Shown here piece after piece: positions 28,230-35,775 of a stretch of 38,554 nt of DNA. The stretch spans positions 1 to 38,554 of the forward strand of contig JABGUL010000031.1 of assembly GCA_018646605.1 (NCBI GenBank). The letters are read 5' to 3'. This DNA comes from Flavobacteriaceae bacterium (GTDB lineage: Bacteria; Bacteroidota; Bacteroidia; Flavobacteriales; Flavobacteriaceae). Both the position numbers and the translations under genes were made by a program. The notes beneath the pieces are model-generated. The model worked only from the letters and a program-made list of their open reading frames with translations, was not told the DNA's origin and made no database searches. Within the stretch, counting starts at the first letter, position 1. Each line of letters opens with the position of its first letter.

Positions 28230-29048
28230 TTATCCTCTTCGTCTTCCGCGATTGTTTCTCATTTCAAGCATTTTTCCCTGTACGGTCGCTCTGTAGTCCA
28301 CCTTATTAATTTCTTTTCCTTTATCAGGAGCTTCAATGTTTATTTTTTCTTTAGGATTGATCACAATTTCTGAGCATAAAATAGTAGTATTTCCTGCGCT
28401 TACTTCAAGGATCAGTCCGGGAAGTCCCCAATATTCTGCGGGACCGTGTTTTAATGGAATTTGAAGTGTATACCACGCTTCTATTTCGGTCATTTTAATT
28501 TCAGCATTTTCTCCTTCAGCATTTTCTTCCGCTAAATCATTCCATGAAAAATTAAACCAATTCAATTCTTCAGAGGGAACAGTTGCAGTGGCCTTAAAGC
28601 AAATATATTGCCCTATTTGTTTGGATTCGGAATCCATTTTCCATTCAATTTTTTGTAATTCATCTTTCACTAAAAATCGCTTACCATAAAATTCTTGTGT
28701 TTGAACAAGTGATGTTGTATTAATGTTTTTATACTGTTCACCTCTAGCGAAATTGCTTCCCCAAGAATCTGTTGCACCAGAAATTGCATCAACTTTCTCT
28801 TCTTCTTTGAAGAGGGATTCTTCTTTATTGAAAGACAAAATATAGGTTTTTTCAAGCCTTCCTTTTAGTCTACTTTGAATTTGTTTTTTTTGTGCTTCAC
28901 TCATTCTAGATCCCCAGGTGCCTAGGTCCATTCTGGATTTAGAAAAATAATAAGCTTTTCCTTGAAATTCCTGAGTATCGATACTAGGATTAAAGAGTGA
29001 AAAGGGTAATGCAATGAGTATGGATAGTTTTAATATAAATAGTCGCAT
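28230..29048 (-). CDS. GLPGLI-family exported protein
   Basis: A 272-residue exported protein. I start it at 29048 (MRLFILKLSILIALPFSLF, a good signal peptide); the open frame extends 15 codons upstream from 29093 without a better start. The family signature GLPGLI is present in HGPAEYWGLPGLILEVSAG. Members are lipid- or periplasm-associated proteins of unknown function that travel with TonB-receptor-like genes in Bacteroidota. It is the first gene of a two-gene unit with the barrel protein. The C-terminus is basic (NNRGRRRG). Confidence 0.88.
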   Translation of the reverse strand: MRLFILKLSILIALPFSLFNPSIDTQEFQGKAYYFSKSRMDLGTWGSRMSEAQKKQIQSRLKGRLEKTYILSFNKEESLFKEEEKVDAISGATDSWGSNFARGEQYKNINTTSLVQTQEFYGKRFLVKDELQKIEWKMDSESKQIGQYICFKATATVPSEELNWFNFSWNDLAEENAEGENAEIKMTEIEAWYTLQIPLKHGPAEYWGLPGLILEVSAGNTTILCSEIVINPKEKINIEAPDKGKEINKVDYRATVQGKMLEMRNNRGRRRG

Positions 29049-29069
29049 GTCAAATATTATTTTGTTTAA

Positions 29070-29077
29070 CAAATTTA
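29070..29077 (-). promoter_or_regulatory. -7 box of the GLPGLI operon promoter
   Basis: On the minus strand the sequence reads TAAATTTG, an exact TAnnTTTG match, giving a leader of about 15-20 nt before the ATG at 29048. The -33 region is not clear. Position and match support the call. Confidence 0.4.
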
Positions 29078-29160
29078 CAAAAATAAGAAACACGATATCA
29101 TAGGAGTTAAAACTTATATAGGGGTTCTTTTATCACTTGAATTTCATAAAGAGATATACT

Positions 29161-29184
29161 AAAAAACCCTCCTTAGGGGAGGGC
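29161..29184 (-). terminator. Intrinsic terminator of the 29213-30001 gene
   Basis: Stem CCCTCC (29167-29172) pairs with GGAGGG (29178-29183) around a 5-nt loop. Read on the minus strand the hairpin is followed by six T residues (29166-29161). The same stem recurs after two other exported-protein genes in this window (33115-33131 and 37686-37702). Confidence 0.8.
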
Positions 29185-29212
29185 TTTAATTTTATGTTAA
29201 TATCTCGAGATA

Positions 29213-30001
29213 TTAATGCTTTCTAAATTCACCCTCACTATTGACAGACATCACAACTCTCCACATAACTTGTTTGTAAAAACCTCCTCCCATCAAACTA
29301 TTTATTTCACTTAGATCGGGGATGGTGGGTGTACTTTTCCAACCGCCATCTAATGCATCACCATAAGTCATGTAAGTGTCTATTGAAAGATAATTCCAAT
29401 TATAGCCACTACCATTTGGAGATACTACATTAGAAGCTGACCAAAGTTTTTGTGAAGTTTCATTTTTATCCATCATTTTTTTGATGTATTTGCCCCAAAT
29501 TTTTCCTTGAAGTTCATTCATTTTATTAACGTCCGAGACTTTAGAAAAATTAGTTTTCACGTAATTATGATAATTCCAATCATTATCAGATTCGGTGTGA
29601 ATTCTATTTAAGAAAACTTGTCCAACTCTTCTTGAGTTAACATTCAACGCACGATTTACAAAAACAGCAGCACCATCACCCATCTGTTTCATCACATTTT
29701 GAGATCCCTCTCCAAATGAATTTCCCAGTTGGTCAATATTTTTTTTGCTACCTGCCCCTATATAAAATAGTACGTTTGGTTCGTCGGCACTTCCTCCCAT
29801 TCGTTCTAGCATAGCCCACCCAGTCATATTTCCTTTTTTGATTTGATCCTGAGCTACTTTACTCCAAAAATGTTCTTCATTTTCTGTCATAACAGCGAGT
29901 TCGTCTTCAGGAACATTTCTAAAATCATACATATAGTAGCTTTGTGAATGTGCAAAACCTGCAATCATTATTAATAAGGTTGTAAAAAATTTCATTTTCA
30001 T
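29213..30001 (-). CDS. Exported protein of unknown function (leader-sharing set, member A)
   Basis: A 262-residue protein starting at 30001 (MKMKFFTTLLIMIAGFAHSQ, a signal peptide; 29995 is an equally possible Met). The open frame runs further upstream to 30109, but that part would cross the promoter. The mature part is Trp/Asn-rich (WSKVAQDQIKKGNMTGWAML, SGYNWNYLSIDTYMTYGDAL) and looks like two alpha+beta modules of about 110 residues. I recognise no family. Its -7 box, leader and terminator resemble those of the genes ending at 33868 and 38418. Confidence 0.7.
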   Translation of the reverse strand: MKMKFFTTLLIMIAGFAHSQSYYMYDFRNVPEDELAVMTENEEHFWSKVAQDQIKKGNMTGWAMLERMGGSADEPNVLFYIGAGSKKNIDQLGNSFGEGSQNVMKQMGDGAAVFVNRALNVNSRRVGQVFLNRIHTESDNDWNYHNYVKTNFSKVSDVNKMNELQGKIWGKYIKKMMDKNETSQKLWSASNVVSPNGSGYNWNYLSIDTYMTYGDALDGGWKSTPTIPDLSEINSLMGGGFYKQVMWRVVMSVNSEGEFRKH

Positions 30002-30038
30002 TTTAAATTGATTTTTTGTTAATAATATTTTAAAGATA
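30002..30038 (-). promoter_or_regulatory. -7 box and leader of member A
   Basis: Minus strand: TATCTTTA (30038-30031), then a leader containing TATTATTAA (30027-30019) and ending in an A-rich run before the ATG. The order and spacing match the leaders at 33869-33904, 35249-35285 and 38419-38453, which is the main evidence. Confidence 0.45.
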
Positions 30039-30119
30039 TTTAGAAATAATATGACATTCAAATAAAAATTAAATTTGTTTATTTTCCTGCCCCCACAAAC
30101 AATTATCAATCAATCAGAT

Positions 30120-30143
30120 GAAAATGAATTAATTTTCATTTTC
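30120..30143. other. Inverted repeat in the divergent intergenic region
   Basis: GAAAATGAA and TTCATTTTC are perfect 9-bp arms around a 6-bp TTAATT centre. It lies between member A (minus, starting 30001) and the zinc-ribbon gene (plus, starting 30297), so an operator is possible; there is no T tract to suggest a terminator. The remaining roughly 150 bp up to the zinc-ribbon gene are AT-rich with nothing I can name. Confidence 0.35.
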
Positions 30144-30296
30144 ATAACTTTGAAATGTAAAATCAATAATTAAAGTTTACTAAAGTGATTTATTAATATG
30201 CTAATAAATATTCAAAAGTTAATTATTAATTGAAGTTATTAAGCACTTTTTTGACTATATTATCGAAATTATAATTAAGGAAAAAATTTAAAGTTG

Positions 30297-30458
30297 ATGA
30301 AGAAAAAAGAATGTGAAAAGTGTAAAAACAATTTTCGAATAATGTATCGCGTTCAGTATAAATCAGATAAAATATGGGTTTTTCTTTGTAATGATTGTGC
30401 AATAGAAGTTAGAAGGGATAATGAAGATTATCGGTACGGAGGAACTTGGAAAGGCTAA
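30297..30458 (+). CDS. Small zinc-ribbon-like protein
   Basis: A 53-residue reading frame: C6-x2-C9 (CEKC) and C31-x2-C34 (CNDC), separated by 21 residues containing FRIMYRVQY and KIWVFL, make a classic four-Cys zinc ribbon. The tail is RRDNEDYRYGGTWKG. The ATG at 30297 follows an A-rich stretch (GGAAAAAATTTAAAGTTG). Such small ribbons often bind RNA, DNA or protein, but no function can be assigned. It is alone on the plus strand, with 47 bp to the convergent gene end. Confidence 0.65.
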   Translation: MKKKECEKCKNNFRIMYRVQYKSDKIWVFLCNDCAIEVRRDNEDYRYGGTWKG

Positions 30459-30505
30459 TTATTTTTTAAACTACAGATTCATCCAATTTATTAATTTTAT
30501 CACAC

Positions 30506-30952
30506 TCAAACTGTAAAGCTAAAGTTATCTTTTTTAATTTTTAAAATTACGCTGTCTCCTTTATTTAACCCCTCAATTTTAGGCATGAGTAATTCAAGTA
30601 GGGTATTTATTTGGTGGTGATCAAATTTTGTTTTTGGATCTGGCATATAAATGAGTCCATTATAAAATTTCTCTTTGTGGATTAATTGTACTTCAAAAAA
30701 ATAGAAATTTTCTGGAGGAATATAGGTCGACCAATTGATTTCCTTAAAATAATATTTTGCCTTTTTTATTTTGAATTGTTTAGGCGCAATATTGATGTTA
30801 ATTGTACCAATAAAAAAAACACTTAGGTCAAGCCCTCTTTCTTTAAAAAAAGGCATTTGTAATTTCAAAGTCCCTTCAGGATATCGACTGTCATTTCCCT
30901 TTCCGGAAGCAACCCCATAGCCAGAAATCACCTTTCCTGTAATTGAAATCAT
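30506..30952 (-). CDS. Protein resembling CTP-dependent (archaeal-type) riboflavin kinase
   Basis: A 148-residue cytoplasmic protein without a signal peptide. By memory it lines up in order with archaeal RibK: ITGKVISGYGVASG at the N-terminus (where RibK has G-x-V-x-S-G-x-G), PFF...FFIGTININI (RibK GTLN-type phosphate/metal loop), ENFYFFEV, NGLIYMPDP, then HHQINTLLELLMPKI and KGDSVILKIKK (RibK H...E-I-I-A-P and G-D-x-x-x-I). This suggests the cradle-loop barrel of that family. Kinase activity is not shown; it may bind another ligand. Last gene of the operon with the SDR and sugar porter (3-bp gap). Confidence 0.55.
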   Translation of the reverse strand: MISITGKVISGYGVASGKGNDSRYPEGTLKLQMPFFKERGLDLSVFFIGTININIAPKQFKIKKAKYYFKEINWSTYIPPENFYFFEVQLIHKEKFYNGLIYMPDPKTKFDHHQINTLLELLMPKIEGLNKGDSVILKIKKDNFSFTV

Positions 30953-30955
30953 ACA

Positions 30956-31714
30956 TTATAGATTTGCACCACCGTCTATAGCTAGGGCAGTTCCAGTAAC
31001 AAAAGAAGCTTCCTCTGAGGCGAGCCAGCAGATAGCGTCTACGACTTCTTTCGTTGTTCCAAAGCGCCCAACGGGGTGCATCGCAACAGCAAAATTCAGT
31101 TTCTTTTCTGTGTCAAAGGCCCTGTCTGCCATAGGAGTTTCTATAACAGCAGGACATACTGCATTTACTCTAATATTTTCTTTTGCATACTCTAAAGCAG
31201 TTGCTTTTGTCATCCCTACCACTCCAAATTTTGAAGCATGATAACCAATGCCGGCACCTCCTCCTTTGAGTCCTGCAAGTGAAGAAACATTAATTATGGT
31301 TCCCTTTCCTCTTTTTTGCATTTCTGGAATTTGATGTTTCATTGATAGCCACACTCCTTTGAGATTTACAGCAATTACATCATCCCATACCGATTCTTTA
31401 TAATCTGCAGTTCTAACGTTTGGGGTGCCTTCTATACCAGCATTATTTACGGCAATATCAAGGCCACCAAAGTGTTTGACACCTTCTTGAATTACCTTTT
31501 GAATAGCACTGGAGTTAGTATAATCAGCTTGAATATATAGGGCTTCGCCACCCTTATTTTTGATTTTTTGAACTAGCTCTTCATTCAACCCAACATTCCT
31601 TGAAGACAGAATTATTTTAGCCCCTTGTTCAGCAAATGTTAAGGCAGCTTTTTTTCCTATTCCAGAACTTGTACCACTGATTAATACTACTTTATCTTGA
31701 AACCTTTGATTCAT
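30956..31714 (-). CDS. SDR-family NAD(P)-dependent oxidoreductase
   Basis: A 252-residue classical short-chain dehydrogenase. The nucleotide-binding motif is G14-TSS-G18-IG (LISGTSSGIG), NNAG is at 90-93, and the catalytic residues are S144/S145, Y158 and K162 (YHASK). Arg39 in SSRN after the second strand hints at NADP(H) preference. FVTGTALAIDGG near the C-terminus is the usual closing motif. Sitting between a sugar-porter gene and a riboflavin-kinase-like gene, it probably oxidises a sugar or polyol that the porter imports. Confidence 0.9.
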   Translation of the reverse strand: MNQRFQDKVVLISGTSSGIGKKAALTFAEQGAKIILSSRNVGLNEELVQKIKNKGGEALYIQADYTNSSAIQKVIQEGVKHFGGLDIAVNNAGIEGTPNVRTADYKESVWDDVIAVNLKGVWLSMKHQIPEMQKRGKGTIINVSSLAGLKGGGAGIGYHASKFGVVGMTKATALEYAKENIRVNAVCPAVIETPMADRAFDTEKKLNFAVAMHPVGRFGTTKEVVDAICWLASEEASFVTGTALAIDGGANL

Positions 31715-31716
31715 TA

Positions 31717-33054
31717 TTATCTATTTTTTATCATTAATTTCTCTAATTCTTCTAAAGATTTATTTTTAGTTTCGGGCATCATTTTCCAAACAAAAATCAA
31801 TTGGAATACCATAATGAAGGTGAAAATAGCAAAGGTAATTCCACCCCCTAGAGTACTGGTAACAAAGGGGAAGACTGCAGCAATAAAAGCGGCAAACACC
31901 CAGTGGGTTCCACTGCCTAAAGAATTTCCATAAGAGCGTACATTGTTTGGGAATATTTCCGAGATAAAAACCCAAATGACAGCACCTTGGCCCACTGCAT
32001 GCGATGCAATAAAACCAAATACTAAAAAGGGAATTAATAATGTTCCTTCACCAAATCCAGTATAAAAAGTTAAAGAAATTAAACCCAGCGTAATTATATA
32101 GCCAAAAGAACAGATGTACATCAAGAATTTACGTCCCATTCTATCTATTAAAAAGATTCCGAGAAGCGTGGCTATGAGGTTTATAAATCCAACCCCAACA
32201 GAAGACAATAACGAAGCACTTTCTCCCATACCTGTTTCTGCGAATATCCTGGGGGAATAATAAATTACTGCATTAATTCCCGAAAGCTGATTAAAGAAAG
32301 CAATTAAAAATGCCAGTGATATAGGGATGTTGAATTTTCCTGAAAAAAACTCTTTGAGGCCACCTTTGGACTCATTGTTATCTTGATTGTATTGAATTGA
32401 AGCAATGTTATTTTCAACTTGACTGGGATCTATTTCTTGTAAAACTTCTCTGGCTTCGTCAATTAATCCCTTTTTTAAAATCAACCACCTTGGACTGCGC
32501 GGGACAAAGAAAATCAGTATCAGAAAGAGCGCAGCCGGGATTATTTCGATACCGAGCATAATTCTCCAATTTCCATCACTAGCACCACCAATAAAATAAT
32601 TTGACAAGTAAGAAATTAAAATACCCACAACAATATTAAATTGAAAAAGTGCAGTAAGTTGGCCTCTTTTGTTTGTAGGGGAAATTTCAGAAATATACAT
32701 GGGAGCTACAACGCAAGAAGCCCCAACGGCAAGACCACCTATAAATCGAAAAAACATTAACGAATAAACTTCTGGTGAAAATGCTGATCCCACAGCAGAG
32801 ATGAGAAATAAAATTGCGACAAAAACCAGTGTTCTTTTTCTGCCCAACACTTCAGAAGGAAAGCCACCTAGAAGGGCACCTATCACTGTTCCGTACAAAG
32901 CCATTGCCACGGTTTGACCTATCATGGTATCGCTCAAGTTCCATAAATTTTGAATTTCTTGTTCTGCTCCTGAAATTACAGCGGTATCAAATCCGAAAAC
33001 AAACCCACCAAAGGCAACAATTATAGACCACCAAATAATTTTTTTATAGTTCAT
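31717..33054 (-). CDS. MFS sugar porter
   Basis: A 445-residue 12-helix transporter of the sugar-porter family. Signatures in order: GFVFGFDTAVISGA (TM1), GRKRT loop, PMYISEISPTNKRGQ (the sugar-porter ISEI/PxxxRG motif), PRSPRWLILKKG, NQLSGINAVIYYSP (TM7 sugar-binding QxxGxN), DRMGRKFLM and the PETKNKSLEELE tail. It imports a hexose, pentose or polyol with H+ or Na+. First gene of a three-gene minus-strand operon with a 2-bp gap to the SDR. A TATCTTTC box on the minus strand near 33095 is a weak promoter candidate. Confidence 0.93.
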   Translation of the reverse strand: MNYKKIIWWSIIVAFGGFVFGFDTAVISGAEQEIQNLWNLSDTMIGQTVAMALYGTVIGALLGGFPSEVLGRKRTLVFVAILFLISAVGSAFSPEVYSLMFFRFIGGLAVGASCVVAPMYISEISPTNKRGQLTALFQFNIVVGILISYLSNYFIGGASDGNWRIMLGIEIIPAALFLILIFFVPRSPRWLILKKGLIDEAREVLQEIDPSQVENNIASIQYNQDNNESKGGLKEFFSGKFNIPISLAFLIAFFNQLSGINAVIYYSPRIFAETGMGESASLLSSVGVGFINLIATLLGIFLIDRMGRKFLMYICSFGYIITLGLISLTFYTGFGEGTLLIPFLVFGFIASHAVGQGAVIWVFISEIFPNNVRSYGNSLGSGTHWVFAAFIAAVFPFVTSTLGGGITFAIFTFIMVFQLIFVWKMMPETKNKSLEELEKLMIKNR

Positions 33055-33107
33055 AGATATAATGTCCTTTCTTATAAATATATAAACTTATTGCGAAAGA
33101 TATGTAT

Positions 33108-33131
33108 AAAAAAACCCTCCATTTAGGAGGG
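33108..33131 (-). terminator. Intrinsic terminator of the 33143-33868 gene
   Basis: Stem CCCTCC (33115-33120) pairs with GGAGGG (33126-33131) around ATTTA, followed on the minus strand by seven T residues. It is 12 bp beyond the stop at 33143. Confidence 0.85.
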
Positions 33132-33142
33132 TTAAATTTTAT

Positions 33143-33868
33143 TTACTCTATTAGCATTAGAACTTCGTCATGCCATCCATTTGTATGTTTTGACAATACA
33201 TCACCAACATCTTTTCTGAATGCACCGGGACCATTGATTTTATCATATTCGGCTTGGAAGCCCTCAGGTAGACCATTTGAATTTGAGAATCTTGTAAAAG
33301 TTTTAAAAGGATACACAAGAGTAATATCATCTCTGTCTTCACTTCTGAAAACACTTTCATATACTCTTCTAGGATTGGGAGCATTTATTTGAGCTAATGC
33401 TTTTCCAATTTTAGTTACAGCCTCTAAAACCTTTCCATAACTATCCAAATCTTGTTTAATTTTAAAAGTTCTCCAAAGAAGATATTTAGGGCTTCCCCAT
33501 GAAGGCGGACTGTAGCTTGCCTCCCAATTTAGTTTAGCCATTTTAACAGTTTCATTGGTGACATTATTTCTTATGTTTTTTTGCCAATCTTCCATATGTG
33601 ATGAGTCCGGCATATTGTCATAATCTGACATTTTCATAGGACCATTGAGCCATACATATTGACCAGAATGTTTTCCTACTAGAACAGAGTATAAAGAAGC
33701 CGTAGTTTCACCTTTACTATGAAATTTTTGATTGTGTTTTTTTACTCCTTCAACTAGTAAGTTTTCATTTGATTTTAATGGGCTAAGAAAAATATTTTCA
33801 TACACCACTTCTTTTTGTTGAGCAAAAATTGATGTTGAAATAAAAATAATAAATAATATTTTTTTCAT
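33143..33868 (-). CDS. Exported protein of unknown function (leader-sharing set, member B)
   Basis: A 241-residue protein with a signal peptide (MKKILFIIFISTSIFAQQ, 1-18). The mature region appears to hold two alpha+beta modules: about 20-90 (VYENIFLSPLKSNENLLVEGVKKHNQKF...SLYSVLVGKHSGQYVWLNG) and about 135-241 (YLLWRTFKIKQDLDSYGKVLEAV...ITLVYPFKTF...EVLMLIE). This strand-helix-strand pattern recalls ferredoxin-like or dimeric alpha-beta barrel proteins, but no family is recognised. Own promoter and terminator, so a single-gene unit. Confidence 0.7.
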   Translation of the reverse strand: MKKILFIIFISTSIFAQQKEVVYENIFLSPLKSNENLLVEGVKKHNQKFHSKGETTASLYSVLVGKHSGQYVWLNGPMKMSDYDNMPDSSHMEDWQKNIRNNVTNETVKMAKLNWEASYSPPSWGSPKYLLWRTFKIKQDLDSYGKVLEAVTKIGKALAQINAPNPRRVYESVFRSEDRDDITLVYPFKTFTRFSNSNGLPEGFQAEYDKINGPGAFRKDVGDVLSKHTNGWHDEVLMLIE

Positions 33869-33904
33869 TTTAATTGATTTATGGTTAATAATACCTCTAA
33901 GATA
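33869..33904 (-). promoter_or_regulatory. -7 box and leader of member B
   Basis: Minus strand: TATCTTAG (33904-33897), then TATTATTAA (33893-33885) and CATAAATCAATTAAA directly before the ATG. The 13-bp core TAATTGATTTATG (plus sense) is identical in member C and in an orphan at about 37503-37515. Upstream to 33955 the sequence matches 35557-35618. Confidence 0.5.
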
Positions 33905-33988
33905 TAGAGAACGGATTACATATCAAATTCCATCTCCCTGTTTCAATAGAAAAACCCTCAAATTGGGACGTAATTCTAAACTATCCTT

Positions 33989-35248
33989 TTAATTTGAAAA
34001 ATATCTAGATCCAATTGAAAGACTGTTATGTCCGTATCCAATTTTTATGAATTTTTGATTTTTAACTAGCTCAAAATCTCCCTTAACATCGTAGACTTCT
34101 ATCCGTCCATGTGCTGGACTGCCAAGAAATAATTTATCCCCCTCTGGGGAAAACTCAATTCCTTGACTTCCACCAGCTGCATCTAAATAATATAGAATCT
34201 TTGGCTTTTCAGAAGAAATATCAATAACAGCAAGACTATTTTTTGTTTTCTCTAAACAAGTTGCTACTGCCAATTTACCATTAGGATGAAATGCAAAACT
34301 CTCGATGCCATCTCCAACTTGTTTTATAACACCAGTTATTTTTGGCTTCTTAAGAGTTAGATCTGCTATTAAAATATCTGCAAAATTTATCCCATTATCA
34401 AAAGTTCGTTGACTTATAAAACCTCTTTTTCCATCAGGTGTTATTCTTAAAATTCCTCCCATTATTTGATAGTTTGAGTCTACTGAAGAGTCAATTTCTA
34501 ATTGGTGTTTAAAAATTACTTTATCTTCTTTAATTTCAAACCATTCAGCAATTGTTTCTTTAGTTTTCCAATTTTTTGATCTGCTTGCTAAGATATTTTT
34601 ACCATTTGGATGAATCCAAAAACATCCTTGACCAAAAGGTATTTTACTTTTAGCCAGTTTTACAAGTTTTCCGTTTTTGAGTGTAAACGTTGAAAAGGAT
34701 TCGTGTCCTAAAACGAAAAATCTTTTTCCATCTGGATGACTCAGTATGTGAACAGGAACATCATCCATATGAATTTTATCAACTACAGTATGTTCGGGGT
34801 CCTCTAAATCAACGACAAAAATCATATTTGATAATTGATATATTGTATTCTTATCTTTTTTCTTTTGTTCCAATGAAATTTTCTCATCCAATGGATATTC
34901 TAATTTGTCAAAAAAATCAAAACCCCTCCATATATGATTAGTAGTCAAACCGTAATGACCATCTGAAGAGACTGCCATAGATGGAGTGCCAACAATTGAA
35001 GTTGCGATAGTACCATATACTGTTTTAACTATTGGAGGATGGTCTTCACCTAAATGAATAACTGTAAATGAATCTTCAGCAAGTAATTTAAAATCATAAG
35101 GACTGACCTTAGAAAAAGACCAAATTCCTTCTGTTTCACCATCCTGTGTGCTAAACAATGTTATTGGAGATAAGGTTGTTATGTAAGGGTGTGAATTATT
35201 CTCCTGAGCAAGAGCGAAAAGCGATATCAAATAAAAAATATACTTCAT
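33989..35248 (-). CDS. Exported beta-propeller protein (YncE / lactonase-like; member D)
   Basis: A 419-residue protein with a signal peptide (MKYIFYLISLFALAQ). Repeated blade motifs of the type (F/I)-x-x-(H/T/S)-P-(D/N/E)-G-K are visible: ILSHPDGKRFFVLG, FWIHPNGKNILAS, LRITPDGKRGFIS, FAFHPNGKLAVAT, IEFSPEGDKLFLGSP. This is a seven-blade-type propeller like YncE or 6-phosphogluconolactonase. It probably binds a ligand outside the cytoplasm; no catalytic residues identified. A 3-bp CCC/GGG stem with a T run just after the stop (33951-33975) may be a worn terminator. Confidence 0.8.
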   Translation of the reverse strand: MKYIFYLISLFALAQENNSHPYITTLSPITLFSTQDGETEGIWSFSKVSPYDFKLLAEDSFTVIHLGEDHPPIVKTVYGTIATSIVGTPSMAVSSDGHYGLTTNHIWRGFDFFDKLEYPLDEKISLEQKKKDKNTIYQLSNMIFVVDLEDPEHTVVDKIHMDDVPVHILSHPDGKRFFVLGHESFSTFTLKNGKLVKLAKSKIPFGQGCFWIHPNGKNILASRSKNWKTKETIAEWFEIKEDKVIFKHQLEIDSSVDSNYQIMGGILRITPDGKRGFISQRTFDNGINFADILIADLTLKKPKITGVIKQVGDGIESFAFHPNGKLAVATCLEKTKNSLAVIDISSEKPKILYYLDAAGGSQGIEFSPEGDKLFLGSPAHGRIEVYDVKGDFELVKNQKFIKIGYGHNSLSIGSRYFSN

Positions 35249-35285
35249 TTTATAGGTTTAATATTAATAATATATATCTAATGTA
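35249..35285 (-). promoter_or_regulatory. -7 box and leader of member D
   Basis: Minus strand: TACATTAG (35285-35278), then TATTATTAA (35272-35264) and an A-rich end before the ATG. The arrangement is that of members A, B and C, though the last part of the leader differs. Confidence 0.4.
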
Positions 35286-35307
35286 CGGACAATGGGTGTT
35301 TTTACAA

Positions 35308-35424
35308 CACACTACAAACTTTCCCCAAACAACTCCCCCCTAAAACCACTACAACGAATCTTATGTTAAGGCAATGATACCAATCGATAAGAGAGGATTT
35401 GGATTGTATCCATTGGTGTGAAAG
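35308..35424. repeat. Dispersed repeat, copy 1 (117 bp)
   Basis: Aligned by hand with 37563-37680 it has 105 identical columns of 118 (12 mismatches, one gap, about 89%). The first 30 bp are identical (start CACACTACAAACTTTCCCC), and 25 bp near the far end are too. ATACCAAT (35377-35384) can pair with ATTGGTGT (35412-35419), and GGAT/ATCC lies inside. It sits 36 bp from the TATTATTAA leader element of member D. No coding potential recognised. Confidence 0.85.
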
Positions 35425-35714
35425 GATCAAAGATCTAATTCAAGATCATAAAACTCAGTTTTTGACTGATTCTGTTCGTTATAGCCAAAATGACGAAACC
35501 CAAGTAGATAAAGTTTATCCTCTTTCTTATATGGGATTAATTGTGAAGGGAATATTCCTTCAAGTTATAAAGTTTAGATTACATATCCAATCCATTCCCA
35601 TTATTCCAGTAGAAAAACTGAGTTATGATTTTCGTTACTTGTGGAGGCGACTAAAAGAATTGTATTTCTAGCTGATCCCCCTTTTTTGTTAAGCTAACAA
35701 AAACCTTTTAAAGC
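35425..35714. other. Non-coding stretch with inverted repeat and decayed unit
   Basis: Between repeat copy 1 and the next terminator. It holds an inverted repeat, ATCATAAAACTCAGTTTTT (35445-35463) against AAAAACTGAGTTATGAT (35613-35629), matching except for a 2-bp indel, and the orphan upstream region at 35557-35618. The only open frame across it (35399-35671, plus) starts with TTG inside the repeat and looks non-coding. I see no gene. Confidence 0.5.
35557..35618 (-). repeat. Orphan copy of the member B upstream region
   Basis: Aligned without gaps to 33894-33955, 44 of 62 bases are identical (71%), including a shared GTTTTTCTA and GATATGTAATC. The position of member B's -7 box reads TATAACTT here. 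No ATG or reading frame follows, so it appears to be a decayed or displaced promoter. Confidence 0.6.
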
Positions 35715-35742
35715 AAAAAACCCCCTAGGCAAACCTAGAGGA
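35715..35742 (-). terminator. Intrinsic terminator of the 35776-36348 gene
   Basis: CCCCTAGG (35722-35729) pairs with CCTAGAGG (35734-35741) with one C/A mismatch and a 4-nt loop, followed on the minus strand by a run of T residues (35720-35715). Confidence 0.7.
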
Positions 35743-35775
35743 TTTCAAAACAAAATAGTTTGTTGCTTTTAATAA

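Noticed and set aside
33951-33975. Terminator after the beta-propeller gene
   Set aside because: Only a 3-bp CCC/GGG stem is possible; it may be a worn terminator, but too weak to list as one.
35399-35671. A 90-codon plus-strand open frame
   Set aside because: It starts with TTG inside the 117-bp repeat, crosses the inverted repeat and orphan promoter, and shows no family motif or leader.
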